DNA of 64,000 bases from Micromonospora humi. Lineage in GTDB: Bacteria; Actinomycetota; Actinomycetes; Mycobacteriales; Micromonosporaceae. The translations under genes and the position numbers were made by a program. The notes below the pieces were generated by a model. That model saw only the letters and a program-made list of their open reading frames with translations. It did no database searches and was not told where the DNA came from. Below, piece after piece: positions 60,660-64,000 of the stretch. The DNA is taken from NCBI RefSeq assembly GCF_900090105.1, contig NZ_FMDM01000007.1, positions 124,001-188,000 on the forward strand, given 5' to 3'. Numbering within the stretch: position 1 is the stretch's first letter; each line of letters begins with the position of its first letter.

Positions 60660-61439
60660 ATGAACATCGTCGTACTCGTCAAGCAGGTGCCCGATTCGGG
60701 CGCGGACCGCAACCTGCGTCCTGACGACAACACCGTCGACCGCGGCTCGGCGAACAACGTCATCAACGAGATGGACGAGTACGCCATCGAAGAGGCGTTG
60801 AAGATCAAGGAAGCGCACGGCGGCGAGGTCACCATCCTGACCATGGGTCCGGACCGGGCGACCGAGTCGATCCGCAAGGCGCTCTCCATGGGGCCGGACA
60901 AGGCCGTCCACGTCGTCGACGACGCGCTGCACGGCTCCTGTGCGGTGGCCACCTCCAAGGTCCTCGCGGCCGCCCTCGGGCAGCTCAACGCCGACCTGGT
61001 CATCTGCGGCGCCGAGTCCACCGACGGTCGGGTGCAGGTCATGCCGCACATGATCGCCGAGCGGCTGGGCGTGGCCGCGCTGACCGGCGCGCGCAAGCTC
61101 ACCGTGGACGGCGCGACCCTCACCGCCGAGCGGCAGACCGAGGAGGGCTACGAGGTGGTCACCGCCTCGACCCCGGCCGTGGTCTCCGTCTGGGACACCA
61201 TCAACGAGCCGCGCTACCCGTCCTTCAAGGGCATCATGGCCGCGAAGAAGAAGCCGGTGCAGACGCTCTCCCTGGGCGACCTGGGCGTGGCCCCGACCGA
61301 GGTGGGCGTCGACGGCGCCACCAGCGCGGTGCTGGAGCACACCAAGCGTCCGCCGCGCTCCGGCGGCGAGAAGATCACCGACGAGGGCGAGGGCGGCGTC
61401 AAGCTGGTCGAGTTCCTCGCCACCGAGAAGTTCGTGTGA
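60660..61439 (+). CDS. etfB: Electron transfer flavoprotein beta subunit
   Basis: A 259-residue protein. MNIVVLVKQVPD at the start, EEALKIKE, and ADLVICGAESTDGRVQVMPHMIAERLG form the AMP/FAD-side domain of EtfB. With EtfA it takes electrons from acyl-CoA dehydrogenases and passes them to ETF-quinone oxidoreductase. GGAGGGTCG lies before the ATG. The etfA gene follows after 11 bases. Confidence 0.97.
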   Translation: MNIVVLVKQVPDSGADRNLRPDDNTVDRGSANNVINEMDEYAIEEALKIKEAHGGEVTILTMGPDRATESIRKALSMGPDKAVHVVDDALHGSCAVATSKVLAAALGQLNADLVICGAESTDGRVQVMPHMIAERLGVAALTGARKLTVDGATLTAERQTEEGYEVVTASTPAVVSVWDTINEPRYPSFKGIMAAKKKPVQTLSLGDLGVAPTEVGVDGATSAVLEHTKRPPRSGGEKITDEGEGGVKLVEFLATEKFV

Positions 61440-61450
61440 GAGGTCTGGAC

Positions 61451-62410
61451 ATGTCTGAGGTTCTCGTCGTCGTCGAAGCCACCCGGGAATTCGGCGTCAA
61501 GAAGGTCACCCTGGAGATGCTCACCCTCGCCCGCGAGCTGGGCACCGTCAGCGCGGTCGTGCTCGGCGGCGCCGGCGCCGCCGAGGCGCTCGGCGCCAAG
61601 CTGGGCGAGTACGGCGCGGAGAAGATCTACGCCGCCGAGGGCGAGGAGATCGACGGCTACCTGGTGGCCCCGAAGGCCACCGTCGTCGCCGAGCTGGTCA
61701 AGCGGGTGCAGCCGGCCGCCGTGCTGCTCGCCTCCTCGCAGGAGGGCAAGGAGATCGCCGCCCGCCTGGCGGTCAAGCTGGACAACGGCATCCTGACCGA
61801 CGTGGTCGGCCTGGCCGCCGACGGCACCGCCACCCAGGTCGCGTTCGCCGGTTCCACCATCGTCAAGTCCAAGGTCACCAAGGGCCTGCCGCTGGTCACC
61901 GTCCGGCCGAACTCGCTCAACCCGAGCCCGGCGGCGGCCACCCCGGCCGTCGAGCAGCTCACCGTGTCGGTCACCGACGCGGACAAGCTGGCCAAGGTCG
62001 TCGAGCGGGTCGCCGAGCAGAAGGGCTCCCGCCCCGAGCTGACCGAGGCCTCGATCGTCGTCTCCGGCGGCCGCGGTGTCGGCAACGCCGACAACTTCAA
62101 GCTGGTCGAGGAGCTGGCCGACCTGCTCGGCGGGGCGGTCGGCGCGTCCCGCGCGGCGGTCGACTCCGGCTTCTACCCGCACCAGTTCCAGGTCGGTCAG
62201 ACCGGCAAGACGGTCTCCCCGCAGCTCTACGTCGCGCTCGGCATCTCCGGCGCGATCCAGCACCGGGCCGGCATGCAGACCTCGAAGACCATCGTCGCGG
62301 TGAACAAGGACGGCGAGGCGCCGATCTTCGAGCTGGCCGACTACGGCGTGGTCGGCGACCTGTTCAAGATCGTCCCGCAGGCCGCCGAGGAGATCCGCAA
62401 GCGCAAGTGA
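61451..62410 (+). CDS. etfA: Electron transfer flavoprotein alpha subunit
   Basis: A 319-residue protein. The C-terminal FAD domain shows the hallmark [13 protein letters not shown], then [13 protein letters not shown] and [15 protein letters not shown]. It is the FAD-binding partner of EtfB. GAGAGGTCTGGAC precedes the ATG. Co-transcribed with etfB. Confidence 0.97.
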   Translation: MSEVLVVVEATREFGVKKVTLEMLTLARELGTVSAVVLGGAGAAEALGAKLGEYGAEKIYAAEGEEIDGYLVAPKATVVAELVKRVQPAAVLLASSQEGKEIAARLAVKLDNGILTDVVGLAADGTATQVAFAGSTIVKSKVTKGLPLVTVRPNSLNPSPAAATPAVEQLTVSVTDADKLAKVVERVAEQKGSRPELTEASIVVSGGRGVGNADNFKLVEELADLLGGAVGASRAAVDSGFYPHQFQVGQTGKTVSPQLYVALGISGAIQHRAGMQTSKTIVAVNKDGEAPIFELADYGVVGDLFKIVPQAAEEIRKRK

Positions 62411-62427
62411 CGAGCGGTCGCGGAAAA

Positions 62428-62459
62428 AGGCCGCCGCCCGGTGATCCGGGCGGCGGCCT
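62428..62459 (+). terminator. Terminator of etfBA
   Basis: A perfect 14-bp stem (AGGCCGCCGCCCGG and complement) with loop TGAT, 18 bases after the etfA stop. Confidence 0.78.
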
Positions 62460-62471
62460 CTCCACGTGGGA

Positions 62472-62514
62472 GCTGATCGGCGGGCCGGGGAGCTGAGCCG
62501 GCCCGCCGATCAGC
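62472..62514 (-). terminator. Terminator of the sigma/anti-sigma operon
   Basis: A perfect 17-bp stem with a 9-base loop, overlapping the anti-sigma stop codon (62512-62510) on the minus strand. Confidence 0.6.
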
Positions 62515-63271
62515 CCGTCAGGGTGCCCCTCAGCAAACTGTCGCCGGAGTGGGCGGGCTTGTTGTCGTACTGCTCGGCGCTGACGTCGACGACGGAGAAG
62601 GTGCTCAGGTCCACGTTGCGGGGGATCGGCAGCAACGCGTCCCCCGATCCGTTGCTCAACGTGCCCACCGAGAACATCTCCATCGTCTTCGGGTCGATCA
62701 GCCAGACCTCGTAGTACCCCGGAACGCTCGGGAGATTCGCCACATGCAGATGCAGTTGGTTGTCACCGAGCACCCGGGCGTCGCCCGAGGCGTCCTTCGG
62801 GGTCGAACCGAACGCGGCCAGCGGCGCGCTGGCCAGCACCGTCGGCTGTGGTGCGGACTCGTCCCCGCCGGTGCCGAGCACCACGGCGGTGCCCACCACC
62901 CCGATGATCGCGGCGGCGGTCGCGGTGACCGCGGTGCTCGCCCAGCGGGGCCACCGGCGGCCGCGGCGCGGACGGGTCGCGACGGCCGGCTCACCGACCA
63001 CGTCGCCGTCGCGCGGTGGCCGGCGACCGTTCAACGTGGGCAGTTCCTCGGCGGCCCGGACCTCGGCGACGATGCCCTGCCAGAGGTGCTCCGGCGGATC
63101 GGGCAGCTCGGTCAGGCCCTGGGTGCCGGCGCCGAGCCCGGCGACGTGCTGAAGCGTCTCCAGCTCGCCCCGGCAGTGTGCGCAGGTGTCGAGGTGGGTG
63201 GATTCCCCGTCGGCCGCCTCGCTCTCACCGAGCGCCAGAAAGACCAGCCGGTCGTGGTCCAGGTGCTGCAC
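62510..63271 (-). CDS. RskA-like anti-sigma factor with zinc-finger motif
   Basis: A 253-residue protein. The N-terminal anti-sigma domain has His26-x3-Cys30-x2-Cys33, the ZAS zinc motif. One helix near 113-133 leads to an external RskA-type domain (about 145-253) with LGDNQLHLHVANLPSVPGYYEVWLID. It should hold the adjoining sigma factor at the membrane until a signal releases it. Its first 47 bases overlap the sigma gene. Confidence 0.92.
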   Translation of the reverse strand: MQHLDHDRLVFLALGESEAADGESTHLDTCAHCRGELETLQHVAGLGAGTQGLTELPDPPEHLWQGIVAEVRAAEELPTLNGRRPPRDGDVVGEPAVATRPRRGRRWPRWASTAVTATAAAIIGVVGTAVVLGTGGDESAPQPTVLASAPLAAFGSTPKDASGDARVLGDNQLHLHVANLPSVPGYYEVWLIDPKTMEMFSVGTLSNGSGDALLPIPRNVDLSTFSVVDVSAEQYDNKPAHSGDSLLRGTLTG

Positions 63272-63911
63272 CGTCCACCTCCCATCTGCGTTTCAGGCTC
63301 TGCATGCCGCGTCGGATGTGGCTCTTGACCGTGCCGAGCGGCACACCTGTCACGGCCGAGATCTGTTGGTGTGTCAGGTCGTCGTAGAACGCCAGCTCCA
63401 GCATCCGCCGTTGCTCGTCGGGCAGCCGGGCCAGCTCGTCGGCGACCACCAGCCGGTCGACCACGGTGTCGGGGTCGGGGCCGGTGTCCACCGGCTCGGG
63501 CAGTTGCTTGACCGTCTCGACCACCCGGTTCTCCCGGGCGGAGGCCCGGATCCGGTCGACCACCTTGCGCCGCCCGATCCCGAGCAGCCAGCCGATCAGT
63601 GAGCCCTTCGTCGGGTCGAACGTCTCCCGACCGAGCCAGGCGGCGACGAACGTCGCCTGGGTCACGTCCTCCGCGTCGCTCCGGTTCGCCAGCGTCGAGG
63701 CGGCCAGGTGCAGCACCGCGCGGCCGAACCGGTCGTACGCCTCTCGCAGGGCGACCTCGTCGCCGGCTCGGAACCGCATCGCCAGATCGTCGTCTTTCGG
63801 CGGCTCGGGTCCCTGCCTCGCCGCCGTCACCGGGCGGCTCGCCATCCGTGGGGCATGCCGAACTGTAACTCCCACCGCCCCCGCCCCACTCTCCCGGTGT
63901 GTGCCGTGCAA
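63225..63911 (-). CDS. ECF sigma factor controlled by the RskA-like anti-sigma factor
   Basis: A 228-residue SigK-like sigma factor. Region 2 has SDAEDVTQATFVAAWLGRE and GWLLGIGRRKVVDRIR. Region 4 has LTHQQISAVTGVPLGTVKSHIRRGMQSLKRRW. The start is taken as TTG at 63911 because a nine-base perfect Shine-Dalgarno lies six bases upstream. The first ~30 residues are poorly conserved, and ATG 63845 would give a more usual length. The 3' end overlaps the anti-sigma gene, as is common for such pairs. Confidence 0.9.
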   Translation of the reverse strand: MHGTHRESGAGAVGVTVRHAPRMASRPVTAARQGPEPPKDDDLAMRFRAGDEVALREAYDRFGRAVLHLAASTLANRSDAEDVTQATFVAAWLGRETFDPTKGSLIGWLLGIGRRKVVDRIRASARENRVVETVKQLPEPVDTGPDPDTVVDRLVVADELARLPDEQRRMLELAFYDDLTHQQISAVTGVPLGTVKSHIRRGMQSLKRRWEVDGAAPGPRPAGLSGAR

Positions 63912-63917
63912 CGCCCG

Positions 63918-63926
63918 TCACCTCCT
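63918..63926 (-). promoter_or_regulatory. Perfect nine-base ribosome binding site
   Basis: AGGAGGTGA on the minus strand, six bases before TTG 63911. It is the best Shine-Dalgarno in the window and decides the start of the last sigma gene. The 74 bases beyond it to the window end hold no clear promoter. Confidence 0.7.
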
Positions 63927-64000
63927 CTTCGTCGCCGGAGGGCCGGCCGGATGCGTCCGGCGACGGAAAAAGAAAACGGATCCGGAGCGCATCCGGCGGC

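Overview
The window is high-GC actinobacterial DNA, most likely Micromonospora or a close relative in the Micromonosporaceae. This rests on the very high third-position GC, many GTG starts, numerous Sec-secreted plant-polysaccharide enzymes with proline/threonine linkers and CBM2 or CBM13 modules, and the absence of any plasmid, phage or insertion-sequence signature. The genus is an inference; no rRNA is present. Three tRNA genes are present (His-GTG and two identical Lys-CTT).

Layout. 0-4.4 kb: a copper and membrane-redox locus with a MauE/DoxX-like protein (cut by the window edge), an ECF sigma factor, a CopC-CopD fusion, a YcnI-like protein and a small membrane protein. 4.4-9.6 kb: a GT87 mannosyltransferase, oligoribonuclease, tRNA-His, two paralogous L,D-transpeptidase lipoproteins and the first tRNA-Lys. 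9.6-22.2 kb, bracketed by the two tRNA-Lys copies: an ECF sigma factor coupled to a CU044_5270-type membrane protein, a secreted beta-helix/CBM13 protein, a rhomboid-like protein, a CE4-CE2 acetyl-esterase operon with CBM2 modules, a DUF3291 protein with an ArsR-type regulator, and a 1025-residue surface protein with a HELNH zinc motif and a von Willebrand D domain. 22.3-37.6 kb: a DUF885 peptidase, VOC proteins, a GH44 glucanase, an SDR/TetR divergon, a Na+/H+ antiporter, a ParA-like ATPase with a small SAP-like partner, a HelD-like helicase, a CE1 esterase with CBM13 and a GH59 (galactocerebrosidase-type) enzyme with CBM13.

37.7-50.2 kb: a Clp-N/HTH protein with a twin-palindrome promoter, a two-component system, a TetR regulator, a NagZ-like GH3 enzyme divergent from a ROK regulator, an ABC-2 exporter, an orphan ABC ATPase and ribokinase. 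50.2-64 kb: a repeat-rich alanine/valine protein, an alpha/beta-hydrolase reading frame split by one in-frame TAG, a secreted alpha/beta hydrolase, two DUF6232 proteins around an NTF2-like gene, enoyl-CoA hydratase, a ThDP enzyme, DUF202 proteins, two GNAT acetyltransferases, etfBA, and an overlapping ECF sigma/anti-sigma pair.

How it works together. The secreted CE1, CE2, CE4, GH44, GH59 and beta-helix proteins look like parts of a lignocellulose/glycan-degrading secretome scattered over 26 kb, each with its own promoter. Regulation is unusually readable: at least fourteen genes carry a TANNNT -10 element six or seven bases before the start codon, which implies leaderless mRNAs, and several promoters carry clear palindromic operators.
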